Part shown: positions 1 through 8,964 of the stretch, in pieces
Position numbering within the stretch: position 1 is the first letter of the stretch
How the letters are laid out: every line of letters begins with the position of its first letter
Assembly: GCA_009785115.1 (NCBI GenBank)
Contig: WQWY01000016.1
Span: forward strand, 1 to 64,000
Length of the DNA: 64,000 nt
Direction: 5' to 3'
Source of the DNA: Micrococcales bacterium
GTDB lineage: Bacteria; Actinomycetota; Actinomycetes; Actinomycetales; Cellulomonadaceae
The notes under the pieces: generated by a model
What the model was told of the DNA's origin: nothing
The model's database searches: none
Seen by the model: only the letters and a program-made list of their open reading frames with translations
Program-made: the position numbers and the translations under genes

Positions 1-111
1 ACGCACCGCGCTGCCCGCGTCCCGGATCGCATCGATGTCCAGATCACGCGACCTGCCGAAGAAACGCTCAGGATCGACCAGACCATCACCAGACACAGGA
101 CGCTCGCTCAT
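1..111 (-). CDS. Unknown protein, N-terminal fragment cut by window edge
   Basis: An open frame on the minus strand starts with ATG at 109-111 and runs off the left edge, giving 37 residues that begin MSERPVSGDGLVDPERFFGR. I do not recognise the family. The start is supported by a TGATG overlap with a tiny upstream frame (111-152) that has an excellent ribosome binding site, so translation of this gene is probably coupled to it. It lies downstream of recD in the same direction but is separated from it by about 150 bases, so it may have its own promoter. Confidence 0.5.
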   Translation of the reverse strand, partial: MSERPVSGDGLVDPERFFGRSRDLDIDAIRDAGSAVR

Positions 112-152
112 CAGACCACCCCGGCCAGGTCGACCACCGTCACGAACGTCAT
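111..152 (-). CDS. Possible 13-residue leader peptide
   Basis: A 14-codon frame (MTFVTVVDLAGVV) is preceded by GGAGGGG at 159-165, six bases before its ATG. Its stop overlaps the ATG of the truncated downstream gene (TGATG). The strong ribosome binding site belongs to this frame and not to the larger gene, which suggests a translated leader or coupling cistron. No run of one amino acid suggests classical attenuation. It could also be an accident in GC-rich DNA; the peptide matches nothing I know. Confidence 0.4.
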   Translation of the reverse strand: MTFVTVVDLAGVV

Positions 153-303
153 CACAGTCCCCTCCGCGTATGACACGAGGCCCTCACGCTACCTCACCCG
201 ACAGGACGATCCGAACAAAGCGGACGCTGGCTGAGTCGTCTCGAAGGTCTCCGGGACATGCCGGAGCGGTTCGGGAGACGTCATGCTGTCTGGCGGTGAG
301 TGT

Positions 304-2073
304 TCAGGTCAGGGCGGTGCGCAGGCCTGAGGCTCGACGGCTGCGGGTGGCGACGGCGGTGCGCACGGCGTCGGCCGTGGCGATCACACGGACGTGGGTG
401 CGGGCCCTGGTCACCGCCGTGTAGAACAGCTCGCGGGTGAGCAGGGGAGAGCCGGCGGGCGGCAGCAGCACCGTGACACGCATCAGCTGGCTGCCCTGGG
501 CTCGGTGCACCGTCATGGCGTGCACGGGCTGGACCGCCGGGAGCCGGTACGGGCTGACCAGCCGAGGCTCGTCTGACGACCCGAACGCGACCACGGGGCG
601 CCCGTCCTGGACGACGACCACGCCGGTGTCGCCGTTGTACAGACCCGTGGCGCGGTCGTTCTCGGTGACCAGCAGCGGTTCCCCGACAGACCAGGCCCCG
701 CCCGCCCGCCCGCCCGTCGCCTCGGCGAGCCACCGCTGGGCGAGCCCCGCCCAGTGCGTCACCCCGAACGGCCCGGTGCGGTGGGCGAGCAGGAGCCGGT
801 GCGCGTCGAGAGCCTCGAGAGCCGTGGCGGCGTCCCCGGCACGAGCGGCGGTGACGAGGCGGTGCCCGGCCGCGACCACGTCGTCACGCAGACCGGCGGT
901 CTCGGCGTCACCGACTCGCTCTCCGGACGGTTCGACCAGCTCGTAGGAGTCAGACCCCGCACGGAGCAGGCCCACCACCCGGTCGCCGTCGCCGACGCGG
1001 ATCGCCTCGGCCAGCTCTGCCAGCGTCTCCCCGTAGCGGAACACGTGGGTGAGCCGCACCACCTGGTCAGGGTGGGCCTCGACCAGATCGCCCAGCACGG
1101 CCCCCGCCTCGACGCTGACGAGCTGGTCCGGGTCACCGACGAGCACCAGCCGGGCACCGGGGCGCAGCGCCTCCATCACCCGAGCCATCAGCGGCAACGA
1201 CACCATGGACGACTCGTCCACGACCACCACGTCGTGCGGCAGCGGGTTGGTGCGGTCGTGACGGAACCGTGTGCGAGAACCCCTGCGCCAGCCGAGCAAC
1301 CGGTGCACCGTCGTCGCGTGCAGCGCGCCCACCGCCGCACGGTCGGGATCGTCCAGGGTCGCCACCTCGGCGTTGACGGCCTCCTGCAGCCGGGCGGCGG
1401 CCTTCCCCGTGGGGGCGGCGAGCCCCACCCGCAACCCAGGGCCCGCCCCGGCCTGCAACGTGGCGACCAGACGCGCGACCGCCGTGGTCTTGCCCGTGCC
1501 GGGGCCCCCGGTCAGCACCGTGACCCGCGAGGTCGCGGCGGTCCGCACGACGTCGTGCTGCTGCTCAGCGGCCGGGCCGGTCAAGACGCGGTCCGCCGCT
1601 GTGGTCAGGGCTGCCTCGTCGACGTCGTCACCACCCAGGCGTCCGGCGACGGCCCGCCGCACCAGCAGCTCGTCACGCCAGTACCGGTCCAGGTAGACCC
1701 GCCCGTCCACCCAGCGCACCGGGCGGTCGGCCGGGCCCTGCGGCCCGTCCGCGACCAGCGTCGAGGCACGCAGCGCCTGGTGCCACGCGGCCGGGTCGGG
1801 CCAGGGCAGGGTCGCCAGGTCCGGGACCTCCGCCGTGCTGTCGGGGTCGGTCTCGACGGTGAGGGTCGGCGCCTCGTCGAGAACCAGGCACACCGACCCG
1901 CCACGCAGCGCCCGCACCGTCAGCGCCACCGCCAGCGCCACGCTCTCGTCCGGCTCGGCGGCCAGCACGCACAGACGCCGGGCCACGTGCACGTCGGCGG
2001 CGGCCAGCACCCCGGCCGTGACGAACGGTGCGAGGAGGCCCTCGACCCGCCACGGCACCAGGTCGGCGCTCAT
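304..2073 (-). CDS. recD: RecBCD exonuclease V, RecD helicase subunit
   Basis: RecD is the 5'-3' helicase subunit of the RecBCD helicase-nuclease that processes double-strand breaks. The 589-residue product is close to the usual ~600. It carries Walker A GGPGTGKT (about 189-196), a Walker B-like VVVDESSM and a C-terminal motif VI-type YTAVTRAR. The ATG at 2071-2073 overlaps the recB stop (ATGA), so the two are translationally coupled. The open frame extends much further upstream, but that part is a shadow of recB. Past the stop there is only a weak hairpin (CTCCGG 249-254 with CCGGAG 261-266). Confidence 0.93.
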   Translation of the reverse strand: MSADLVPWRVEGLLAPFVTAGVLAAADVHVARRLCVLAAEPDESVALAVALTVRALRGGSVCLVLDEAPTLTVETDPDSTAEVPDLATLPWPDPAAWHQALRASTLVADGPQGPADRPVRWVDGRVYLDRYWRDELLVRRAVAGRLGGDDVDEAALTTAADRVLTGPAAEQQHDVVRTAATSRVTVLTGGPGTGKTTAVARLVATLQAGAGPGLRVGLAAPTGKAAARLQEAVNAEVATLDDPDRAAVGALHATTVHRLLGWRRGSRTRFRHDRTNPLPHDVVVVDESSMVSLPLMARVMEALRPGARLVLVGDPDQLVSVEAGAVLGDLVEAHPDQVVRLTHVFRYGETLAELAEAIRVGDGDRVVGLLRAGSDSYELVEPSGERVGDAETAGLRDDVVAAGHRLVTAARAGDAATALEALDAHRLLLAHRTGPFGVTHWAGLAQRWLAEATGGRAGGAWSVGEPLLVTENDRATGLYNGDTGVVVVQDGRPVVAFGSSDEPRLVSPYRLPAVQPVHAMTVHRAQGSQLMRVTVLLPPAGSPLLTRELFYTAVTRARTHVRVIATADAVRTAVATRSRRASGLRTALT

Positions 2074-5000
2074 CGGGTACCTCCGAGCAGGTCGGACAGG
2101 TCGGTGACCAGCGCGGACGGCGGTCTCCAGCCGAGCACACCGCACGGTGTGCCGTCGACCACCGGGGTGCTCGGCCCCGCCATGCCGCGCACGAACAGGT
2201 ACAGCCCCCCGCCCAGGTGGACGGTCGGGTCGTAGCCCGGCAGGCGCCAGCGCAGGTAGCGGTGCAGGGCCGTGGAGTACAGCAGCAGCTGCAACGGGTA
2301 GTGGGCCTCGACCATGGCCTCGACCATCGCCTGCGGCCGGTAGTGCCAGCAGGTCAGCGGCTCGTCGGGCGGGCCCAGGCGGTTGGTCTTGTAGTCCACG
2401 ACCACGAAGCGCGGCGGGGCGTCCGGCGAGGTCACACGCAGCACGGCGTCGATGCTCCCGGTCAGGTAGCCCGCCAACGGCTGGTCCACCTCCACCGACC
2501 CGTCCACGAGGCGGTCCGCGTAGGGCGCGAACGGGTCGTCGTCGCGCAGGTGACCGCGCAGCAGGCCTGCGACGTCGCGCACGGTGGCGGGGGTGCGGGG
2601 GGCGTCGCCGCCGGCCAGCGGCAGCTCGAAGTCCAGCTCGGTGAGCCTGTCGGTCGGGCTGACGTCGGCCAGGGTGCGCCCGTCGACGAGCGGGCCCAGC
2701 CCCGTCGCGTACAGCGGCGCCAGGGCGGCGGCGACCTCGGAGGCGTCCAGGTCGGTCAACGAGGTCACGCCCACCCGTGTGACCTGCGCGCCGATCTCCC
2801 CGGCCAGGTCGCCCGCCCTGGTGTCCACGCGTTCGAGCACCTCGTGCACGAAAGTGCCGAACGCCGGCCCGGCAGGCAGCCCGGCCAGAGGCGACACGAC
2901 GGCCCGCAGCCCGGCCTCGAGAGGGTCGGCAGGTGCGGGCAGGTCCGTCCGTCCGACCTCCGGCTCGTCGGTGAGCACGCTGTGGTCTTCGACGCCACCG
3001 CGCCCCTCGGAGACCACGCTCTGCCCTGTGGTGCGCACGCCTGGCTCGGCGTGGGCGGCGGCGGTCAGCGCCGAGTAGGAGGTGCGTCGCCACGCCGTGT
3101 CGATCTCCCGGTCGAACGTCGCGGCAGCGAGATCCTGCCTCGGCGCTGAGGGTCGGCTCCAGGAGACCGCGGCCGGACGTGACACGACCTCGACGGCGAG
3201 CGCACCAGGAACCTGTGCGGCCAGCGTGGCCAGGCGCTCGCGGACACGGCGGTCTGACGGCGGCGGCAGCTCGAGGGGCAGCTGCCCGTCCAGGTCTCGC
3301 TCGCCGAGCAGCAGGCGGGTCAGCGGTGCGCGCCGCGCGTTGGAGGACGGTGACCACCACACCAGCACCGCGCTGGAGGCTCGCGTCAGGGCGACATAGG
3401 CCAGGCGCAGGTCCTCCCCGGCCTGCTCGGCGTGGGAACGCTCTAGCGCGTCGGCCCGGTCGGGGCCGCCGACACCCCCCACGTCGAGCACCCGTCGCCC
3501 GTCCACGTGCAGCGAGAGCGTGGGTTCCTTCGTGCTGTGGTGGCGGTCAGCGAGGAACGGGACGAGCACCACCGGGAACTCCAACCCCTTGGCCGCGTGG
3601 ATGGTCATGACCCGCACCGCGTCCGCGTCGGACTCCAGGCGGCGCGACCGCACGTCGTCGTAGGCGTCGACCGTCTCCGTGCGCCGGGCGCCCAGCCACT
3701 CCAGCAGCGCTCCGGCCCCCCGGCGCCCGCCCGTGGTGGCGGTGTGGAGCATCTCGGCGACGTGCCGGACGTCCGTGAGCCTCCGCAACCCGTCCGGCAG
3801 CGCGACCAGCCTCTGGTTCAGCCCGGTCTGACCGACTGCCTCGACCAGTGCGGCGACCCCGGACCCGTCCAGCACACGCGACCAGGTGCGCAGGCGGAGC
3901 GCCAGGTCGTCGCGGTCGGCGTCGGTCGCGGTGGCCAGCCGGTGGGCGTCCCACCCGACGAACGGGGTGAGCGCGACCGACGCCTCGTACCCCGGGACCC
4001 CGGGCCGGGCCAGCGCCGTGAGCAGCACCTGCCAGTCCTGGGCGGCGTGTGACGCGAACACCGAGCCCAGCACCGAGCTCACCGCGGGCACCCCCGCCGC
4101 GCCGAGCGTGCGGTGCACCGCCTCCACGTCCTCGCGCCGTCGTGCCAGGACGGCGATCTCGTCCGGTCTGATCTGCCGCGTCGTCGCCCCCTCGGTCACC
4201 TGGGCCTCTCGCAGCACCCGCACCACCTGGGCGGTGACGTCGGCGTAGAGCAGGTCGCGGACCTGGTCGATCTTGGGCTCTCGGTCGGGCTCGGCGTCGA
4301 GCAGGTCGCGGGGCACCCGGCGCAGCAGCACCGGCGGCAGGCCCGTGACGCGGCGCGTGGTGTGCACCGCGGTGACCGGGCGCACCCGGATCAGCGGGTC
4401 ACCGAGCGCGGCGTCACCCAGGATCGGCGCCAGCCCGTCCAGCACCGCGGCGTCGGTGCGCCAGGTGCGGTCCAGGGTGCGGACGTCCCCCACCTCGCTC
4501 ACGGCGTCGAGATAGGTGGTCACGTCGGCGCCGCGGAAGGCGTAGACGGCCTGCTTGGGATCACCGATGAGCACCAGCGTGGCGTGCTGGTGGAACGCGG
4601 TGCGCAGGATCTTCCACTGCACCGGGTCCGTGTCCTGGAACTCGTCGACCATGACCACCCGGTAGCGCTCGCGGACCCGGGCCGTGGCTGCCGGGCCGGT
4701 GACGGGATCGGTCAGAGCCTGGGCCAGCAGCACCAGCAGGTCGTCGTAGTCCACCAGCCGGGCGGCCCGCTTGCGGGCGGTCAGCTCGGTGCGCACGGCC
4801 CGGGCCAGCCCCGTCGAGTCCTTCGCCTCGCCCTCAGGCGGGGCGTGCGGGGCGATCTCGGCGGCGTGGTCGCTGACCGCCGCCCTGGCGATCTTCCGGG
4901 CCTGGTCCACCGACAGCCTCGGGCTCGGGTCGTGAGCGTACTTGCGCAGGTAGAGGTCGTCCACGATCTCCTCGCGCAGCGCGGCGACGTCAGGCAGGAG

Positions 5001-5435
5001 CGTGGCGTCGGGATCGTGGTCGGCCTGGATGCCCAAAGCCCTGAGCATCCGTTCGCAGAACCCGTGCGTCGTGGTGATCGTCGCGGCGTCGAGGTCGGCC
5101 AGGGCGTCGGCCAGACGCTGACGACGAGCGTCCAGCTCGGCGCTGTCGCAGCGGGCGAGCCAGGCGGCGACCTCGTCCGTGCCGGTGGTGTCCGGGTCTC
5201 GCAGCGCCCGCTCGGTGGCTACCAGCCGTTCACGCACACGGTCACCGAGCTCGGAGGCGGCCTTCCGCCCGAACGTGACCAGAAGCATCTGTGGCAGACG
5301 CACGGCTCCCTCGGCGACGTAGCGGACCACCAGCGAGGCGATCGTGTGCGTCTTGCCCGTGCCGGCGGAGGCCTCCAGCACCACCGAGCCGGTGGGCAGA
5401 GGCCCGAGCGGGTCGAACGGGAGGACGGTGCTCAT
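2070..5435 (-). CDS. recB: RecBCD exonuclease V, RecB helicase-nuclease subunit
   Basis: RecB is the 3'-5' SF1A helicase and nuclease subunit. The protein is 1121 residues. Walker A (SAGTGKT, about 23-29) and the UvrD-type VDEFQDTDPVQW motif mark the helicase. Near residues 1000-1018, IDAVLR followed by VVVDYKTN is the RecB-family nuclease motif (Asp and DYK), so the nuclease looks intact. The ATG at 5433-5435 overlaps the recC stop (TGATG), and the recB stop overlaps the recD ATG. Gene order recC-recB-recD is that of many actinobacteria that use RecBCD. Confidence 0.94.
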   Translation of the reverse strand: MSTVLPFDPLGPLPTGSVVLEASAGTGKTHTIASLVVRYVAEGAVRLPQMLLVTFGRKAASELGDRVRERLVATERALRDPDTTGTDEVAAWLARCDSAELDARRQRLADALADLDAATITTTHGFCERMLRALGIQADHDPDATLLPDVAALREEIVDDLYLRKYAHDPSPRLSVDQARKIARAAVSDHAAEIAPHAPPEGEAKDSTGLARAVRTELTARKRAARLVDYDDLLVLLAQALTDPVTGPAATARVRERYRVVMVDEFQDTDPVQWKILRTAFHQHATLVLIGDPKQAVYAFRGADVTTYLDAVSEVGDVRTLDRTWRTDAAVLDGLAPILGDAALGDPLIRVRPVTAVHTTRRVTGLPPVLLRRVPRDLLDAEPDREPKIDQVRDLLYADVTAQVVRVLREAQVTEGATTRQIRPDEIAVLARRREDVEAVHRTLGAAGVPAVSSVLGSVFASHAAQDWQVLLTALARPGVPGYEASVALTPFVGWDAHRLATATDADRDDLALRLRTWSRVLDGSGVAALVEAVGQTGLNQRLVALPDGLRRLTDVRHVAEMLHTATTGGRRGAGALLEWLGARRTETVDAYDDVRSRRLESDADAVRVMTIHAAKGLEFPVVLVPFLADRHHSTKEPTLSLHVDGRRVLDVGGVGGPDRADALERSHAEQAGEDLRLAYVALTRASSAVLVWWSPSSNARRAPLTRLLLGERDLDGQLPLELPPPSDRRVRERLATLAAQVPGALAVEVVSRPAAVSWSRPSAPRQDLAAATFDREIDTAWRRTSYSALTAAAHAEPGVRTTGQSVVSEGRGGVEDHSVLTDEPEVGRTDLPAPADPLEAGLRAVVSPLAGLPAGPAFGTFVHEVLERVDTRAGDLAGEIGAQVTRVGVTSLTDLDASEVAAALAPLYATGLGPLVDGRTLADVSPTDRLTELDFELPLAGGDAPRTPATVRDVAGLLRGHLRDDDPFAPYADRLVDGSVEVDQPLAGYLTGSIDAVLRVTSPDAPPRFVVVDYKTNRLGPPDEPLTCWHYRPQAMVEAMVEAHYPLQLLLYSTALHRYLRWRLPGYDPTVHLGGGLYLFVRGMAGPSTPVVDGTPCGVLGWRPPSALVTDLSDLLGGTR

Positions 5436-8400
5436 CACCCGGTCATCTCCTCGTGGGCGGCCAGGTCTCCCCACAGCGCCACGGCGAGCGCGCCGAACCG
5501 GGTGCCCTCGTCGGGGGCGCGCCGGGCGTCGGCGGGTGTCGGACCGGCGGCGAGCAGGGTCCCCAGGTCGGCAGGTCCGCCCCAGACCAGGGTGTCGTAG
5601 GGGTTCGGGAACTTGTTCGCCCGCTCCAGCGCGCTGGCGGCCTGCTGCGTCGCGACCCTGGAAGAACGGCCGCGCAGCCGCGCCCGGGCGTAGTCCCACG
5701 AGGGGCCGAGAGGCAGCGGCAGGGGTTCGGTCATCGCCTCGTCGTACAGCCCGACCAGCCCGGCCAGCACGGCCCGCGCCTGGTCGCGGTCTGGCGCTCG
5801 CAGCCGGGAGAGCCCCACGGTGCGCCACCCCTGGCCGACGGTCACCGCACCGTGCACCGAGACAGAACCGTCGGCGGCCACCGCCAGCAGCTCCAGCCAG
5901 GCCTTCAGCCGATGCTTGGGTGCCAGGCGGGAGAACGTCGCGGTGACCACCTGGGTGCCGCGCATCTCGACCGCCCCGGTCAGACGGCGCCCCCCGGGCA
6001 GGTCGACGGTGACCGCGACGGAGCGGGCGGGGTCGGCCAGGTACGGCGAGGCCGCCCGCTCCAGGGCCGACACCGCGTCCAGGACCTCGGCGGTCGCGCG
6101 CCCGCCGAGCTCGGCCGGCGGCAGGTGGCCCCGACGCCGCTCGGCGTCGCCCGCCTGGGCGAGGCTCACCCCGGACAAGGTGGCATGCAGGATGCGCTCG
6201 CCAGCCGCCCAGCGGGTCAGCCGGTCCGCCTCCAGCGGCAGCCGGTCGTCCACCAGATCGACCTCACCGGGTGCGATCAGGCCCAGCCGGTCGCGCACGA
6301 ACGCCTTCACCGGGTGCTGCAGCGCGCCGACCAGGCCGACGAGCTCGATGTCGCCGTCAGGCTCGCGAGGCAGCGCAGAGACGAGGAACGGGCGAGGCTG
6401 GGGCGGGTCGGCGGTCAGCGCGCGGGCAGCGGCCAGGTCAGACCGGTCGAAGCTGAACGGGTCTTCGTGGTCGAAAGCGCGTGGGTCGACCGGTTGCAGC
6501 GGGTGGTGCGTCACGAGGTCGCTGGCAGCGGCCGGGGTGCCGTCGGGGTGGTGCAGCCTCACGGCGTCGTCCACCGCGTCGAGCAGGGCGGCGACAGGGC
6601 CGGCCAGCGCCCGCCGGGCGCCGGTCCGCTCGTCGGCGCCGGAGCAGACGACGACGAGGGTCTGCGTGGCGCTGGTCACGGCGTCCAAGAACAGCTGGTG
6701 GTCGTCCGTGCGCGGTTCGGGCTCCCCGACCCGCGGGTCTCGGGCCAGCACGTCGTCACCGTCGTGGCCGCCATGTCGGGGGAACACGTCGTCGTCCACG
6801 CCGAGCAGGGCGACGACCCGGTGCGGCACGGCCCGCAGCGCTGACAGCGAGCAGACGGTCAGCGCCCCGGTGCGACAGCCGGAGCGAGCCCGGCGGCCCG
6901 TCAGCGCGGGAGCGAGCAGCGCCACGGCGTCGGCCAGACGCAACGGGGCCGACGGGTCGGCCATGTGCTCGCGGACCCGCGCGAGGGCTCGCGCCGCCTC
7001 GGCCTGCTGGCGGCGCTCCTGCGGCGGTGTGTCGGTGAGCAGCCGCAGCGCACGCTCGGCCGTGTCCAGCCAGTGCGCGGCCGGGTGGGTGCCGGACAGG
7101 TCGGCCAGCACGCCGGTCAGCCGGTCCAAGAGCTCGGCCCAGCGCCCCACCAGGTCGACGTCGGACGACGCCACGTCGTCCACCGGCAGCACCGGGCCGC
7201 AGAAGCGCTGCTCCTCCTCGGCCATCGCCACGCCGAGCAGCAGGCGGTCTGTCCCCGCCGCCCAGGTGCCCTGGGCCTGGGACACCTTGTAGCGGGCACG
7301 GCGGGCGGCGCCCTCGCCCCAGCGCACCCCGGACTCGGCGGTCCAGTCCCGGAGGCGTTCCAGGTCGTCGTCATCGAGACCGAACCGATGACGCACCGGG
7401 GCGGCGGCAGCGAGGTCGAGCACGGCTGAGGCCGTGACCCGCGACGAGGCGAGCCCCAGCACGGTGCTCAGCACCGCGAGCAGCGGGTTGACCTGGGAGG
7501 GGCCGTCGTCGGCGACGCGCACCCGCAGGCCACGTCCCGGATGTGTCGCGTCGTCGTCGGTCTCGACAGGGTCGAACACCGCCGCCACCAGCGGGGCGAG
7601 GCCGCTCACGTCAGGGCACAGCACGACCACGTCGCGAGGCTCCAACGTCGGGTCGTCGGCGAGCACCCTGGTCAGGACGTCGCGCAGCACCTCCACCTGC
7701 CGGGTCCGCCCGTGGCAGGCGTGCACCTGCACCGAGCGGTCGGCGGTGCTCATGGTCGCCCGCGGAGCCTCGGGCCGGTCGTCGGCCACGGCCTGCTGCA
7801 CCGTACCCAGCACGGTGCCCGGTCGCGGCGGGGCTGGGTGCACGTCGACCGTGGCGGCGTGAGGGAGCAGGCGGAGCTGGAGCTCGGTGGACGCCCCGGC
7901 CAGGGTGGCCAGCAGCCGGTGACGGGCGAGGCGAGGCATCTCGGCGCGGGCGAGCCCGACCGGGGCGGGCAGCGCGTCCACCTGGTCAGCCACCCGGTGC
8001 CACAGCGCGGCCGAGGGGTGGGGCAGCCACAGGTGCACCTCGCGGTGCTCGGCGAGCGCCGCGAGCACCCGCAGGTGCGCCTCGGGCAGAGACGCCGGGG
8101 CGAACACCGACAGGCGCTCTGGCAGGTCGACAGCCTCCGGGTCGGTGCGCAGGCGGTCGGTGGCGTCGGTGATCCGCTGTGACGGGGTGGGCACGTCCAG
8201 CCGGTCGCTCACCGCGCGCCACAACGCGGCCTGCCAGCGCAGGTCGTCAGGCAGCGGTCGCCCGGCACCGTCGGTGTCACGCCCGTCCGCGTCGTGCTCG
8301 TCCGCGTGGCGCCTCTCTGCCCAGGCGGCGAGCAGAGCCGGGCGGTGCGTGTCGTAGTCGGTGAACAGCCGTGCCACCTGTCGGGCGACCCGCACCCGCC

Positions 8401-8839
8401 GTCCGCGCCTCACCTCGTCGGCCGGGTCATCACCGAGATGACGCCGCACGGCAGCCATCCAGGGGTCGTCGAGATGCTGGTCGACGGCGGCGAGCACGTG
8501 CCACGTGAGCCGCCCGGGGTGCCACGGGTCGTCGTGGCGGTCGACGCCCACCGTGGCGGCGAGCACGTCAGCGACCAGCCGCCAGGGCGGGTCGAACCGG
8601 ATGCCGGCGGCGATCCCGTCCTCGGTCGGCCCCGCGCCGAGGCGGTGCGACAGCCGTTGAGCCACCCAGCGGCCCGCACCCGGCGTCGGGACCGCGACCA
8701 CCTCGGTGGTGAACGGGTCGGCCAGCGGCGTCGCCAGCAGGTCACCGAGCCGGTCGGCCAGCACGTCCGCCCGCTCAGCGACATGCACGACGACCCGACC
8801 TGGCTCCACGCCCTGCACCGTACCGACTCTCGCCGACAC
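5435..8839 (-). CDS. recC: RecBCD exonuclease V, RecC subunit
   Basis: RecC holds the inactive nuclease-like fold that scans for Chi and splits the duplex. The 1134-residue product has the family N-terminus (VAERADVLADRLGDLLATPL, then VVAVPTPGAGRW) and a PLPLPLGPSWDYARARL segment near the C-terminus. A GTG at 8837-8839 is taken as start; no good ribosome binding site is visible, so translation could begin at a nearby downstream GTG. It is the first gene of the operon; the large inverted repeat at 8882-8950 separates it from the reductase gene upstream. Confidence 0.92.
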   Translation of the reverse strand: MSARVGTVQGVEPGRVVVHVAERADVLADRLGDLLATPLADPFTTEVVAVPTPGAGRWVAQRLSHRLGAGPTEDGIAAGIRFDPPWRLVADVLAATVGVDRHDDPWHPGRLTWHVLAAVDQHLDDPWMAAVRRHLGDDPADEVRRGRRVRVARQVARLFTDYDTHRPALLAAWAERRHADEHDADGRDTDGAGRPLPDDLRWQAALWRAVSDRLDVPTPSQRITDATDRLRTDPEAVDLPERLSVFAPASLPEAHLRVLAALAEHREVHLWLPHPSAALWHRVADQVDALPAPVGLARAEMPRLARHRLLATLAGASTELQLRLLPHAATVDVHPAPPRPGTVLGTVQQAVADDRPEAPRATMSTADRSVQVHACHGRTRQVEVLRDVLTRVLADDPTLEPRDVVVLCPDVSGLAPLVAAVFDPVETDDDATHPGRGLRVRVADDGPSQVNPLLAVLSTVLGLASSRVTASAVLDLAAAAPVRHRFGLDDDDLERLRDWTAESGVRWGEGAARRARYKVSQAQGTWAAGTDRLLLGVAMAEEEQRFCGPVLPVDDVASSDVDLVGRWAELLDRLTGVLADLSGTHPAAHWLDTAERALRLLTDTPPQERRQQAEAARALARVREHMADPSAPLRLADAVALLAPALTGRRARSGCRTGALTVCSLSALRAVPHRVVALLGVDDDVFPRHGGHDGDDVLARDPRVGEPEPRTDDHQLFLDAVTSATQTLVVVCSGADERTGARRALAGPVAALLDAVDDAVRLHHPDGTPAAASDLVTHHPLQPVDPRAFDHEDPFSFDRSDLAAARALTADPPQPRPFLVSALPREPDGDIELVGLVGALQHPVKAFVRDRLGLIAPGEVDLVDDRLPLEADRLTRWAAGERILHATLSGVSLAQAGDAERRRGHLPPAELGGRATAEVLDAVSALERAASPYLADPARSVAVTVDLPGGRRLTGAVEMRGTQVVTATFSRLAPKHRLKAWLELLAVAADGSVSVHGAVTVGQGWRTVGLSRLRAPDRDQARAVLAGLVGLYDEAMTEPLPLPLGPSWDYARARLRGRSSRVATQQAASALERANKFPNPYDTLVWGGPADLGTLLAAGPTPADARRAPDEGTRFGALAVALWGDLAAHEEMTG

Positions 8840-8881
8840 GACCCACCGCTTCCCCGGCGACGAGCCACCCTCCTCGCGGCA

Positions 8882-8950
8882 CCGGTGAGACGATTCCGGT
8901 GCCGATGAGACGGTTTCAGTCGTCTACCTGGCGTGGAATCGTCTCACCGG
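8882..8950. terminator. Nested inverted repeat between reductase gene and recC
   Basis: CCGGTGAGACGATTCC (8882-8897) is perfectly complementary to 8935-8950, giving 16-base arms. Inside the loop a second pair, AGACG (8908-8912) and CGTCT (8921-8925), can form a smaller stem. The motif GAGACGRTTYC also occurs as a direct repeat (from 8887 and from 8907). It starts 15 bases past the reductase stop and lies upstream of recC, so it could terminate the hcp transcript, act as an operator for recC, or both. There is no T-run. Confidence 0.55.
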
Positions 8951-8964
8951 CGGGACGTCTACCG

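Noticed and set aside
754-2235. Plus-strand frame of 493 codons within recD
   Set aside because: Arg/Pro/His-rich shadow of recD with no recognisable domain.
8840-8960. LexA/SOS box upstream of recC
   Set aside because: No sequence resembling TCGAAC-n4-GTTCGA is present; the symmetry there is the GAGACG inverted repeat.
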